Shown: piece after piece, positions 1 to 7,121 of the stretch
Position numbering within the stretch: the first letter of the stretch is position 1
Layout: every line of letters begins with the position of its first letter
Origin: Hymenobacter siberiensis
GTDB taxonomy: Bacteria; Bacteroidota; Bacteroidia; Cytophagales; Hymenobacteraceae
Length of the DNA stretch: 64,000 bases
Reading direction: 5' to 3'
NCBI RefSeq assembly: GCF_018967845.1
Contig: NZ_JAHLZZ010000001.1
Span: 2,666,001-2,730,000 of the forward strand
The notes under the pieces: generated by a model
Seen by the model: the letters and a program-made list of their open reading frames with translations, nothing else
What the model was told of the DNA's origin: nothing
Databases searched by the model: none
Position numbers and translations under genes: made by a program

Positions 1-998
1 TCGATGTTCGAGAGCATTTCCTTTAAGAAACGGGCGTTGAAGCCAATTTCCATGTCCTCGCCGTCGTACTGGCAAGCCAGTGTTTCCTTGGCTTCGTTGC
101 TGAAATCGAGGTCTTCGGCCGAAACTACCAGCTCGGAGCCAGCCAGTCGCAGGCGCACTTGGTGGGTAGTCTTATTGGAATAGATGCTGATGCGACTCAC
201 CGAACTTAGCAACTCGGCGCGGTTGATGATGAGTTTGTTGGGGTTGCTCACCGGAATCACGTTTTCGTAGTCCGGGTACCGCTCGTCAATCAGGCGGCAC
301 ACGAGGCGCATCTGGTTGAAGGAGAAGAAGGCGTTGCTCTGATTGAACTCCATTTTCACCGGCGTGGCCTCGGAGGGCAGCGTGCCTTTCAGCAGGTTGA
401 AGGCTTTGCGCGGGATGATGAGGTTGGCGGTCTGGCCGGCGCCCACGTCCTGGCGGCGGTAGCGCAGCAGGCGGTGCCCGTCGGTGGCCACGAAGGTCAC
501 CTGCGAGTCGGCCAGCTGCACTAGAATACCGGTCATGGCCGGGCGCAGCTCGTCGGTGCTCACCGCGAAGATAGTTTTGTTGATGGCCCGGGCCAGCGAC
601 GACGACGGCATCTCAATTGGCGAAGAGCCTTTCACCACCGGCACGCGGGGGAAATCGGCGGCATTCTCGCCGGCTAACTTGTAGCGGCCATTGGCCGAGC
701 TGATTTCGATGGTGTAGGTTTCCTCGTCCAGCGTGAAGGTGACGGGCTGGTCGGGCAGGTTCTTGAGGGTGTCGAGCAGGATGCGGGCGGGCGCGGCAAT
801 GCGGCCGGTGTCGCGGGCCTCCACGGGCAGCTCGGTAATCATGCTCGTCTCCAGGTCGGAGGCGGTGATGGTGAGCTTACCGGCCTCAATCTCAAAGAGA
901 AAGTTCTCCAGAATGGGCACCACGGGGTTGTTCGTGACCACGCCGTTGATGCTTTGCAGCTGCTTGAGCAGCGCGGAGGATGATACGATGAATTTCAT
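1..998 (-). CDS. dnaN: DNA polymerase III beta subunit (sliding clamp), 3' end outside window
   Basis: This encodes the ring-shaped processivity clamp that tethers the replicative polymerase to DNA. The product starts MKFIVSSSALLKQLQSINGV at 998 and reads without a stop to the window edge, about 332 residues of the usual 370 or so. Family hallmarks are visible: the first clamp domain with ASDLETSM, the ATDGHRL motif near the middle and the YPDYENVIP segment in the third region. The C-terminal clamp domain end is outside the window. A good Bacteroidota -7 box lies about 33 bases upstream of the ATG. The upstream neighbour is an insertion-sequence cluster, so no operon partner is seen on that side. 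Confidence 0.97.
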   Translation of the reverse strand, partial: MKFIVSSSALLKQLQSINGVVTNNPVVPILENFLFEIEAGKLTITASDLETSMITELPVEARDTGRIAAPARILLDTLKNLPDQPVTFTLDEETYTIEISSANGRYKLAGENAADFPRVPVVKGSSPIEMPSSSLARAINKTIFAVSTDELRPAMTGILVQLADSQVTFVATDGHRLLRYRRQDVGAGQTANLIIPRKAFNLLKGTLPSEATPVKMEFNQSNAFFSFNQMRLVCRLIDERYPDYENVIPVSNPNKLIINRAELLSSVSRISIYSNKTTHQVRLRLAGSELVVSAEDLDFSNEAKETLACQYDGEDMEIGFNARFLKEMLSNI

Positions 999-1030
999 GG
1001 TGCGAGGGGAGGGCTAGGAATAAGGGAGGG

Positions 1031-1038
1031 CAAAGATA
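1031..1038 (-). promoter_or_regulatory. Candidate -7 box of the dnaN promoter
   Basis: Read on the minus strand this is TATCTTTG, a perfect match to the Bacteroidota -7 consensus TAnnTTTG, 33 bases before the dnaN start codon. No convincing TTG-type -33 box is seen at the expected spacing, so this is a sequence match only. Confidence 0.5.
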
Positions 1039-1144
1039 CGGGGCAGGGTTGGGCTTTGGAAGGGGCGTGGTGAGCAGCTTAAGCTTCTTTCGAAGCAACT
1101 TCTTACATTGGCCGAAACAAAGCCCAATGAGTCATGCTGAAGAC

Positions 1145-2345
1145 TACTCTACCCTACTATTTTTAGTAGTTGATTTCGAGCAAGTTGTCTCGTAGTGCAG
1201 TTTAGCAGCGTTTCAACCAGGCGGGCCAACGGGTCATCGGGCCGGGTTAGCGGACGGGTGAGTTGGCGGAGGAGGTTGAGGCCGTGACGAGCCAGGCTGG
1301 CGGCCCGGTAGCCGTGCTTCTTGCGGGCAATGGGGTGGCGGCCGCCGTGGGCGGCTGCGCCCACGCCCAGGCAGAAGGCGTAGGCCAGGCTGACGAGGGC
1401 CACGAGTTTGCGCAGCTTTTGCAAGCAGCGCAAGTGGGTGGCTTCCAGGTTGAAACCCCGGCCTTTCAGGTTTTGGAAGCACTGCTCAATCGTCCACCGC
1501 TTGGCGTAGCGTTGCGCGAGGTGGTTCAGGCCGGCCGTGGCAAACAGGTAGACGAACTCGCCCGCCGCCACGGCCTTGACCCAGGCCTGTCCCCAGACCC
1601 CGTCGACCTGTACGTGGGCGAAGCGGCGCACCTGCCCCGGCACCAGGCCCAGGTCGGCCACGGCCTGCCGGCGGCCGTCGGGGTGGGTCAGGCAGTGGTG
1701 CTTGGGCACGCGCATGACAAAATTCAGTCCGTTGTCTTTGAGCCACTTGAACCACGCATGGCCGACAAATTCCCGGTCGCCCACGACCAGGCCGATGCGG
1801 TCTTTCCCCAGCAAAGCCACGCACTTTTCGAGCACGGCGATGCGGTCGGCGGCGTTGGAGTTGCCGCTGCGGTTGTCGAGCAGCTGCCAATAAAGTGGCA
1901 CGTGGACCTCGCCCGTGCCGACGGTGACGAGCAGCACGTTGACCTGGCACTGGCCGAAGTCCCACTCCGTGCGGTCGAGGCATAAGCGCAGCTTGCCCTG
2001 CGCAGGCAACAAACTCAGTAAAAGACTGGCCACCAGTACGTAATTGAGGTCTACTTCGCGGAAAAAGTCCTGAATGCGCGTTTCGTTCGAGGCGGGCTTG
2101 GCCGCGTCATTGAGGTGCTGGGCCACCTCGCCGAATTGCACGTTGCGGCTCTTTATCAGGCCAAGAATAAACTGGCCCACAAACTTTTGGCGGGACAAGT
2201 GGCCCACAAACGGGGCCTGTTGCAAAAGCGTCGTAATTTTAGCGGCGAAGTGTTGCTTCACGGGGCAGAACGGGTTTTTGGTGGTTGGAACCCCAAAGGT
2301 CGGGCTGCCCCGTTTTTATGCCCTAAAATTTAGTAGGGTAGAGTA
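1145..2345. mobile_element. Intact IS4-family-like insertion sequence (about 1.2 kb)
   Basis: The ends are 15-base perfect inverted repeats, TACTCTACCCTACTA at 1145-1159 and its complement at 2331-2345. The flanking bases form a direct repeat GCTGAAGAC (1136-1144 and 2346-2354), read as a 9-base target-site duplication; the identity extends to 12 bases because the element's end resembles the target. The element holds one transposase gene on the minus strand whose TAG stop lies inside the left repeat. Intact ends, intact gene and identical target copies indicate a recent insertion. It sits at the start codon of a small gene. Confidence 0.88.
1149..2261 (-). CDS. IS4-family DDE transposase
   Basis: This 370-residue protein carries out cut-and-paste transposition of the surrounding element. 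The DDE catalytic acids can be placed: the first aspartate in LDRTEWDFG (about residue 95), the second in VVGDREFVGHAW (about 162), and the glutamate in YAKRWTIEQCFQNLK, which fits the Y-2-R-3-E-6-K signature of IS4-type enzymes. The C-terminal region is basic (RHPIARKKHGYRA). The frame is intact. The stop codon overlaps the left terminal repeat, so the element carries almost no spare sequence at its 3' end. Confidence 0.92.
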   Translation of the reverse strand: MKQHFAAKITTLLQQAPFVGHLSRQKFVGQFILGLIKSRNVQFGEVAQHLNDAAKPASNETRIQDFFREVDLNYVLVASLLLSLLPAQGKLRLCLDRTEWDFGQCQVNVLLVTVGTGEVHVPLYWQLLDNRSGNSNAADRIAVLEKCVALLGKDRIGLVVGDREFVGHAWFKWLKDNGLNFVMRVPKHHCLTHPDGRRQAVADLGLVPGQVRRFAHVQVDGVWGQAWVKAVAAGEFVYLFATAGLNHLAQRYAKRWTIEQCFQNLKGRGFNLEATHLRCLQKLRKLVALVSLAYAFCLGVGAAAHGGRHPIARKKHGYRAASLARHGLNLLRQLTRPLTRPDDPLARLVETLLNCTTRQLARNQLLKIVG

Positions 2346-2397
2346 GCTGAAGACTACACTTTTGTCTGCCTTTACTAGACTTGTTGCGAGCTATTAA

Positions 2398-2817
2398 TCA
2401 CAGATTTAAGCTGAAATTCCACAAGCCCGCACACACTCCCAGCACGTCATTGTACAGGTTCAAATTATGCAAACGTAATCGGTCTTCCAAAATTCGATAA
2501 CGTTTCAATCCGCCAATGCTATGCTCTACGGTAATTCGTTCACTTGCTTGTTTTGTATTTATTTCTCGTTGTTCATCGGTGAGTTCTTTCCCTTTCGGCT
2601 TTTTGATAGGAATAAAAACTTTCCGGCAAACGTAGTCTTTCGCGAAGCCCAAAAACCCCAGGTCCAACCGCACCTTGAACTTTTTAAACCACTCTTTATC
2701 AACTGGTAAAATGCTTTTTAGCACACTGTAGTCGTGGTGTCTTCCGCCGTAACAACGGCTGATAAAACCAATCCAGCGAATGGTCGTTGAAATAACTATC
2801 TCTTTTACGGCGTGTAT
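2398..2817 (-). CDS. IS5-family transposase, OrfB part (C-terminal catalytic half)
   Basis: This frame has no convincing start of its own. It continues the OrfA protein if the ribosome or polymerase slips by -1 on the A9 run at 2817-2825. The joined reading goes from SGKKK into IHAVKEIVIS, which is what family members show at this place. About 139 residues follow, holding the second catalytic aspartate (VRLDLGFLGFA) and the glutamate in RITVEHSIGGLKRYRIL. The fused product would be about 299 residues, normal for this transposase type. An ATG at 2724 could start a shorter protein but would omit part of the catalytic core. Confidence 0.72.
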   Translation of the reverse strand: MHAVKEIVISTTIRWIGFISRCYGGRHHDYSVLKSILPVDKEWFKKFKVRLDLGFLGFAKDYVCRKVFIPIKKPKGKELTDEQREINTKQASERITVEHSIGGLKRYRILEDRLRLHNLNLYNDVLGVCAGLWNFSLNL

Positions 2818-3296
2818 TTTTTTTTACCGCTATAGTAGTCTTTTTGCATCTCTTTATTTCCTGGTCGTTGCTTGCGTTGCTCTGTTCCATCGACCAATAA
2901 CGTCTCGTGTTCCTGAAAATAGGCTTCAAATTCGGCCACTGTCGCAAATTCCCGCTTTGGCGCATGCCCGGTTTGCTCCAGCGCTTCTTGGAGCACCGTA
3001 ATGCCTAATTCCTGGTTGCGTTTCGCGTTGGAACCGTCCATCCCACTGACCAATCCCAACAAATCATACGTCAAGTTTGCTTTGAAGCTGAATAGGGTGA
3101 AAAGCAGTAATTCTTCTTCTGTTTTAAGGGCTACTTCATACGGCGCAAAAGCCCCACGTTCAATCATATCTGTTCCATTTAACCGAAAATACGCCTGCTT
3201 AAAATGCGCCAAAAGCTGCGCAAAACGCTCCGCCGTGAGTCCCGTGGCAGCACGCCATTTACGCGAAGTAGTGAGGTTTTTTACGGAAAAGTTCAT
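2805..3296 (-). CDS. IS5-family transposase, OrfA part (N-terminal half)
   Basis: This 163-residue frame starts MNFSVKNLTTSRKWRAATGL and contains the helix-turn-helix DNA-binding region of the DDE_Tnp_4 type (about residues 15-105) and the first catalytic aspartate in LLVDGTEQRKQRP (about 137). It stops shortly after the A9 run (YYSGKKKYTP then stop). Alone it lacks two of three catalytic acids, so it is either a regulatory OrfA protein or, after -1 slippage, the front of the full transposase. The ATG is at the outer edge of the element, about 60 bases from its end. Confidence 0.75.
   Translation of the reverse strand: MNFSVKNLTTSRKWRAATGLTAERFAQLLAHFKQAYFRLNGTDMIERGAFAPYEVALKTEEELLLFTLFSFKANLTYDLLGLVSGMDGSNAKRNQELGITVLQEALEQTGHAPKREFATVAEFEAYFQEHETLLVDGTEQRKQRPGNKEMQKDYYSGKKKYTP
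2815..2828 (-). other. Putative -1 slippage site (GGT followed by A9)
   Basis: The minus strand reads GGT AAA AAA AAA TAC in the OrfA frame. Re-reading one A gives ATA CAC and enters the OrfB frame exactly at the family-conserved junction. A run of nine A is a known substrate for ribosomal or transcriptional slippage. A simple one-base inactivating mutation is the alternative. Confidence 0.6.
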
Positions 3297-3541
3297 GTTC
3301 TAAATTTAAGTACAGTTTGTCGAAAATTCCGCACTTCACTCACTTCGCAACAAGTCTACTGAATTGCCCGCCGAGTTCGACAAGGAAGTGCTGTTTACTT
3401 GTCTCCAAGAAATGAAGAAATTGGAGGATGAAATTATGGTGAGTGGACGAGCAGAAGCAATTACTGTAGATGAGGTCAAACAGATTATTAATCTGCATTT
3501 CAAGCAGAAGGCCGAATAGTTGACATCATCCGATTTTAGAT

Positions 3542-4408
3542 ATGATTCCTGAACAACACATACTTGATGCTCTCGACCATTCGAATGATGGCCACTACTG
3601 CAATTTTCTGCCATTAAATCATCCGTATACCTGCCTCATTGATACGCGACTGAACCTGTATCGCAGAGATGAAGATTGGGCAATAGCAGCCGAAATACTA
3701 GGCTATAATCCTCGGGGGGGAAGGATTGAACTCAATATCTATTATCACGGCAACTGCCTGGTCAACTTGGAGCAGTATAACAATCGGAATGTCAATAACT
3801 ATGCTGTGTACCCAATTGACGAAGAATCTTTCCAGGAAGCTGCCCCGGATGAGCTTCTAAGTCTAACAGCGCAAAACTTATTGGTTCGAGGGATTCAATT
3901 GAACTTAAGCCATGATAAGTTAGAATACGAACGCGCTGGAATTCAACTGGTGGAATTCGAACCTGACCGAATCACAATAGACGAAGTTGGCCGACTATTG
4001 ATTACTCGAAATGAGAGAGTATTTCGGGCTAATGATGCAGAATTATATAAGTCAATTCCTCAGCATCTTAAGAAGATTTTGGTGCTTGATGAATGGCACC
4101 ACAAGGATTTCAACGTAAGGCCGCAAAAGATAATGTCAGCGGAAGACATTATTTCAACCTACGACTTGAACCAACAGATAGGCAGTTTGCCCGGAATAAC
4201 CCTGGCAGATTTTACTGCCACTATTCGAGCCCAGGAGGAAAGAATGGGACAGTTTGAACGCGAGGAGTGGGAAATTGCCCGCCCCAGCAGCTACGAAACT
4301 TGGCAGCAAATTGCAAAGGTGCTGGCGACAGGAGATACCAGTTATTACGAACCCACACTGGAGCCAAATACCCATTGGTCGAACTGGCCGGAATCGGGTA
4401 GTCTTTAA
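3542..4408 (+). CDS. DUF7003 family protein
   Basis: This is a 288-residue soluble protein of unknown function, starting MIPEQHILDALDHSNDGHYC. The stretch HPYTCLIDTRLNLYRRDEDW and the following AAEILGYNPR, with a YHGNCLVN segment, resemble what I recall of the DUF7003 family; I cannot confirm this by search. No signal peptide or membrane segment is visible. Base composition is distinctly lower in G+C than the chromosome on either side, suggesting transfer. It lies 22 bases after the twice-interrupted small gene, so its normal promoter may have been cut off and expression may now depend on the insertion sequences. Its 3' end adjoins a duplicated gldG fragment. Confidence 0.75.
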   Translation: MIPEQHILDALDHSNDGHYCNFLPLNHPYTCLIDTRLNLYRRDEDWAIAAEILGYNPRGGRIELNIYYHGNCLVNLEQYNNRNVNNYAVYPIDEESFQEAAPDELLSLTAQNLLVRGIQLNLSHDKLEYERAGIQLVEFEPDRITIDEVGRLLITRNERVFRANDAELYKSIPQHLKKILVLDEWHHKDFNVRPQKIMSAEDIISTYDLNQQIGSLPGITLADFTATIRAQEERMGQFEREEWEIARPSSYETWQQIAKVLATGDTSYYEPTLEPNTHWSNWPESGSL

Positions 4409-4421
4409 GTTTCTACCCTGT

Positions 4422-4703
4422 AAACCCCGCATAGCGCCGCATAGCGCCGCATAGCGCCGCCAGGCCCGCACGGCCCCGAAAACCCCCAGCAGCAGCAGCG
4501 GCGCGCCGAGGTTCAGCAGCTGCCAGCGGCGGCGCTGCTCGGCGAGCTTTACTTTGTCGAGGGGGCGGAGGGTGATTTGCTTGCCGTGCACGGCGATGAG
4601 GCCAGTGTCGTCGAGCAGGTAGTCGGTGGCGTTGAGGACCAGCTCGCGGTTGGCGGATTCGGTGTTGGCGAGGCGGTCGAAGCCCAGGCGGTAGGGGTCG
4701 AAA
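4422..4703 (-). pseudogene. Duplicated 3' fragment of gldG
   Basis: This stretch is about 90 percent identical by eye to the last 270 bases of the intact gldG (7131-7404), in the same orientation. Its translation contains PYRLGFDRLANTESANREL, LLDDTGLIAVHGKQITLRP and the final membrane segment. Relative to the intact gene it has a short deletion between two GGGGT repeats near 4699, loses similarity beyond that, and carries an expanded repeat at the gene end. It has no start and cannot make a working GldG. It marks one boundary of the segment carrying the dehydrogenase gene. Confidence 0.85.
4431..4460. repeat. Three tandem copies of a 10-base unit
   Basis: The unit ATAGCGCCGC occurs three times in a row. 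The intact gldG end has one copy at the corresponding place, so the expansion happened in the duplicated fragment and changes its terminal codons. Confidence 0.85.
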
Positions 4704-4771
4704 CGTGGCCCATCGGGCAAGAACTGGTGCGGTTGCGGTGTTAAGGTCAACACGTTACTGGTTCGTGTTAG

Positions 4772-4847
4772 GCCAAGCCTTAATTAAAATAACGGCCAGT
4801 GGAAGGAGCTATCCTTCCACTGGCCGTTATTTTAATTAAGGCTTGGC
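4772..4847. terminator. 36-base-pair perfect hairpin after the dehydrogenase gene
   Basis: Arms 4772-4807 and 4812-4847 are exactly complementary, with a four-base loop (GCTA). It lies 20 bases past the stop of the minus-strand dehydrogenase gene, so it probably ends that transcript, although the arms are far longer than a standard intrinsic terminator. Confidence 0.7.
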
Positions 4848-4867
4848 TTTTGTTTCCTGCCTTGTGC

Positions 4868-6025
4868 TTAATCCTTTTTGCGGCTCGTTTTGCCGGGTTT
4901 CAGTACCACTTTGGTCCATCCGTCATCGCGGGTATTAAAGTGCTTGTACGCATCGGGGGCCTCATCCAGGGAGAGCTCGTGGGAAACGATGGCGGCAGGC
5001 TTGGCTTTACCGGAAGAAATCAGCGCGCAAAGCTCCCGGTTGTATGATTTTACATTGGCTTGGCCCGTTGCGATGCTTTGCCCCTTCATCCAGAAGCTGC
5101 CGAAGTCGAAGTCCATGTGGCCTTTTTTCTGCAGTTCCTCTTTGGACTTCGGGTCTTCCGTCACAAAAACCCCCACTACGCCAATCGAGCCGGTCGCTTT
5201 CACTGCCTGGACCAGCTCGTTCATCGTTACGTTCGATTGTTCTTTGCCGTGTTTGTTGCAACATTGGTAGCCCACGCATTCGCAGCCCCGGTCAGCACCC
5301 TGCCCGTCTGTTAAGTCCAGTACTTGGTCAACAGCGGAGCCCTTCGTAAAATCAATGGGTATGCCGCCAAATTCCTTGGCCAGTTTTAATCGGTCGGGGT
5401 GGCTGTCCACGACCATAATTTTGTCGGCTCCTTTTATGCGGGCAGACAGCGTGGCCATGAGTCCGACCGGCCCAGCGCCGTAAATAACCACCGAATCGCC
5501 CGGTTTCACCCCCGCCAGTTCCGTGGCGTGGTAGCCCGTCGGGAAGATGTCGGAAAGCATGGCGTAATCGTTTTCCTTCTCGCTGGCATCCTCCGGCAAT
5601 ATCTGGCAATTAAAATCACCGTACGGAACGCGCAGGTATTCTGCCTGCCCGCCCTCATACGGCCCCATGCCGGCAAAGCCATAGGCCGCACCGGCAAAAC
5701 CGGGGTTCATCGTCAGGCAAAAAGCGGTGAGTTTGCGCTCGCAATTTTTGCAATGGCCACAGCCAATATTAAAAGGCATACACACCATATCACCCACTTT
5801 AACATGTACTACCGACTTACCGACCTCAATGACCCGTCCCAGGTTCTCGTGGCCAAAAATTCGGCCGGTTTCCATGTTGGTACGGCCTTCGTACATGTGC
5901 AGGTCGGAGCCGCAAATATTGGTGGTGGTAACCTGGACTAATACGTCGGTGGGTTGCTCAATTTTAGGGTCGGGCTTGTCGGATACTCTCACATCCAAGG
6001 GGCCGTAATAGACAATAGCTTTCAT
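4868..6025 (-). CDS. Zinc-dependent formaldehyde dehydrogenase-like alcohol dehydrogenase (MDR family)
   Basis: This 385-residue cytoplasmic enzyme resembles glutathione-independent formaldehyde dehydrogenase, which oxidises formaldehyde or other small aldehydes with NAD. Catalytic zinc ligands are seen in NICGSDLH (Cys38) and GHENLG. The structural zinc cluster is CGHCKNCERKLTAFC at about 91-105. The nucleotide-binding motif is YGAGPVGLMA at about 184. A cysteine-rich patch, ECVGYQCCNKHG, is typical of this subgroup. The start MKAIVYYGPLDVRVSDKP is conserved. It stands alone between a long hairpin and a transposase remnant, inside a segment bounded by two copies of the gldG 3' end, so it may be an acquired gene. 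Substrate is inferred from family resemblance. Confidence 0.88.
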   Translation of the reverse strand: MKAIVYYGPLDVRVSDKPDPKIEQPTDVLVQVTTTNICGSDLHMYEGRTNMETGRIFGHENLGRVIEVGKSVVHVKVGDMVCMPFNIGCGHCKNCERKLTAFCLTMNPGFAGAAYGFAGMGPYEGGQAEYLRVPYGDFNCQILPEDASEKENDYAMLSDIFPTGYHATELAGVKPGDSVVIYGAGPVGLMATLSARIKGADKIMVVDSHPDRLKLAKEFGGIPIDFTKGSAVDQVLDLTDGQGADRGCECVGYQCCNKHGKEQSNVTMNELVQAVKATGSIGVVGVFVTEDPKSKEELQKKGHMDFDFGSFWMKGQSIATGQANVKSYNRELCALISSGKAKPAAIVSHELSLDEAPDAYKHFNTRDDGWTKVVLKPGKTSRKKD

Positions 6026-6108
6026 GATTCCGGGATTAAAGTGGACTTAATCTCCATGGTAACGTCCATGTTGAACAAAGAGTTATCTTTTTTTGGCGTA
6101 CTAGTAGC

Positions 6109-6885
6109 TTATGTCACGCAGTGAGTTGGCGGAATTGATGGTATATGGTTTCTAAGCCGACAGCGGTCAGTTGAGCTTTGAGACGAAAATGCCTGATACC
6201 ACACATTTGAGTTTGAATACTTCGAGTTTCGTGTGGGGGCCAGCACAGCGGCAAAGGAATGAGTAGCCTGCGTTGTCAGAATTTCAATGGGCGATTTGCC
6301 CATCGAGGCGTTCTGTTTGAGTGACTTGTGGTATTCCTTTGCTTTCCACCATTTTTGGTTAATCGTGGTGAGTTAAGTGTGGGCTAAGTCGGTTTCGCTG
6401 CTGACCAGATATAGGATACCCCGGCTGCTGTCTTGGTTTGTAAAGACTTGCCTGGTTTCGTAGACCGCCTCTTAATCGGCGCAAATAGACGCGGCCGTAT
6501 CAGGGTCATATTCTCTACCACGGCGCACCAACTCGACGGCGATGGGCGTGGCTTACGCCCCCGCCTGGTAGAGTAGGCTGACGAAGCGCAGTTCCTTGAC
6601 ATAGTACTGCTGTCAGTGGTGCAAGTGCTAACAAATCAGCTTGTTGAAATTCGTATGCACCTTTCTCAATACCGAATTATCGACGATGAGGACTGCGCAG
6701 TCCTCGGTCCCGCGTCGGGCCTCGGACTGGCGAATCAACGATTTGATAAGCCGCCAGACCTGCGCCAACCCGCACGGCGTGCTATTCACCTAGCGCATGA
6801 TGTGATTGTGGGTGGTTCAGTGCCCCGTCCAGTAGCCGTTCAGCCAATGGAGCAGTGGCACAATCATCAAAAAAACACTAGGGCA
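6109..6885 (-). pseudogene. Decayed DDE transposase remnant
   Basis: Translating the minus strand gives successive pieces of an IS4/IS701-like transposase broken by stops and deletions: WLNGYWTGH near 6865, VLIVDNSVLRKVHTNFNKLI near 6700, YVKELRFVSLLYQAG near 6590, GILYLVSSETDLAHT near 6400, and KEYHKSLKQNASMGKSP near 6310. Several in-frame stops and a missing central region mean no functional enzyme can be made. The catalytic glutamate position also appears changed (WWKAKEYHK). No terminal repeats could be placed. Confidence 0.75.
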
Positions 6886-7115
6886 TTTCCAATGATTGCT
6901 ACACTGTTGAGCGCAACAGCCATACCAGCATTTGCATAGCTGTTTTCATGCTTCTTTGCCAGCACATCTTTCACTCTTACCCGGTTACGGAAGCGCAAGT
7001 ACAAATACCCGAATCCGACGGCAACAAAAAACAGGGCTATAAATGCTTGGCCCAGAATCTCTCCAAATAACGCTTCCGTACTTTTCGGTAACTGAGTTGG
7101 GATTTGGGTGCTCAA
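6867..7115 (-). CDS. Possible small membrane protein after gldG
   Basis: This 82-residue frame follows the gldG stop by six bases. It has a clear hydrophobic segment (ALFFVAVGFGYLYL, about residues 28-41), a basic cytoplasmic-looking stretch (RFRNRVRVKDVLAKKHE) and a second hydrophobic C-terminus. The only start is TTG directly after an in-frame stop. Its 3' end runs into the transposase remnant, so the gene may be truncated. No family recognised. It could be a remnant created when the region was rearranged. Confidence 0.4.
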   Translation of the reverse strand: MSTQIPTQLPKSTEALFGEILGQAFIALFFVAVGFGYLYLRFRNRVRVKDVLAKKHENSYANAGMAVALNSVAIIGNALVFF

Positions 7116-7121
7116 CTAATG

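Larger units (their letters stand above)
2378..3356. mobile_element. IS5-family-like insertion sequence with frameshifted transposase
   Basis: The ends GACTTGTTGCGA (2378-2389) and TCGCAACAAGTC (3345-3356) are perfect inverted repeats. TA on each side is the likely 2-base target duplication; including it, the mirror symmetry covers 14 bases. Inside are two overlapping minus-strand frames of a DDE transposase. Base composition is clearly richer in A+T than the flanking chromosome, which suggests a foreign origin. Only 32 bases separate it from the IS4-like element. Confidence 0.82.
1134..3519 (+). pseudogene. 64-codon gene of unknown function interrupted by two insertion sequences
   Basis: Removing the two insertion sequences with one target-site copy each restores a single open frame. 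It starts at the ATG whose A and T are 1134-1135, passes through 2346-2377 and ends at TAG 3517-3519. The restored protein has 64 residues, beginning MLKTTLLSAF and ending NLHFKQKAE, and is rich in charged residues with a probable helical middle (LQEMKKLEDEIM). I do not recognise it. An in-frame stop (1128-1130) just before the ATG fixes the start. The DUF7003 gene begins 22 bases after its stop, so the two probably formed one operon. The first insertion lies in codon 1-4 and the second in codon 11-12. That both excisions keep the frame open supports the gene being real and the insertion boundaries being right. Confidence 0.65.

Noticed and set aside
1263..1985. Long plus-strand open frame opposite the IS4-like transposase
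   Set aside because: It is a mirror of the high-G+C transposase gene, with no recognisable motif, and the minus-strand product shows clear DDE motifs.
4154..4753. 199-codon minus-strand frame as a gene
   Set aside because: It joins a gldG 3' fragment to the antisense of the DUF7003 gene; not a coherent protein.
6616..6939. 107-codon plus-strand frame
   Set aside because: The minus strand here gives recognisable transposase pieces (WLNGYWTGH, VLIVDNSVLRKVHTNF); the plus frame is a by-product of that decayed gene.
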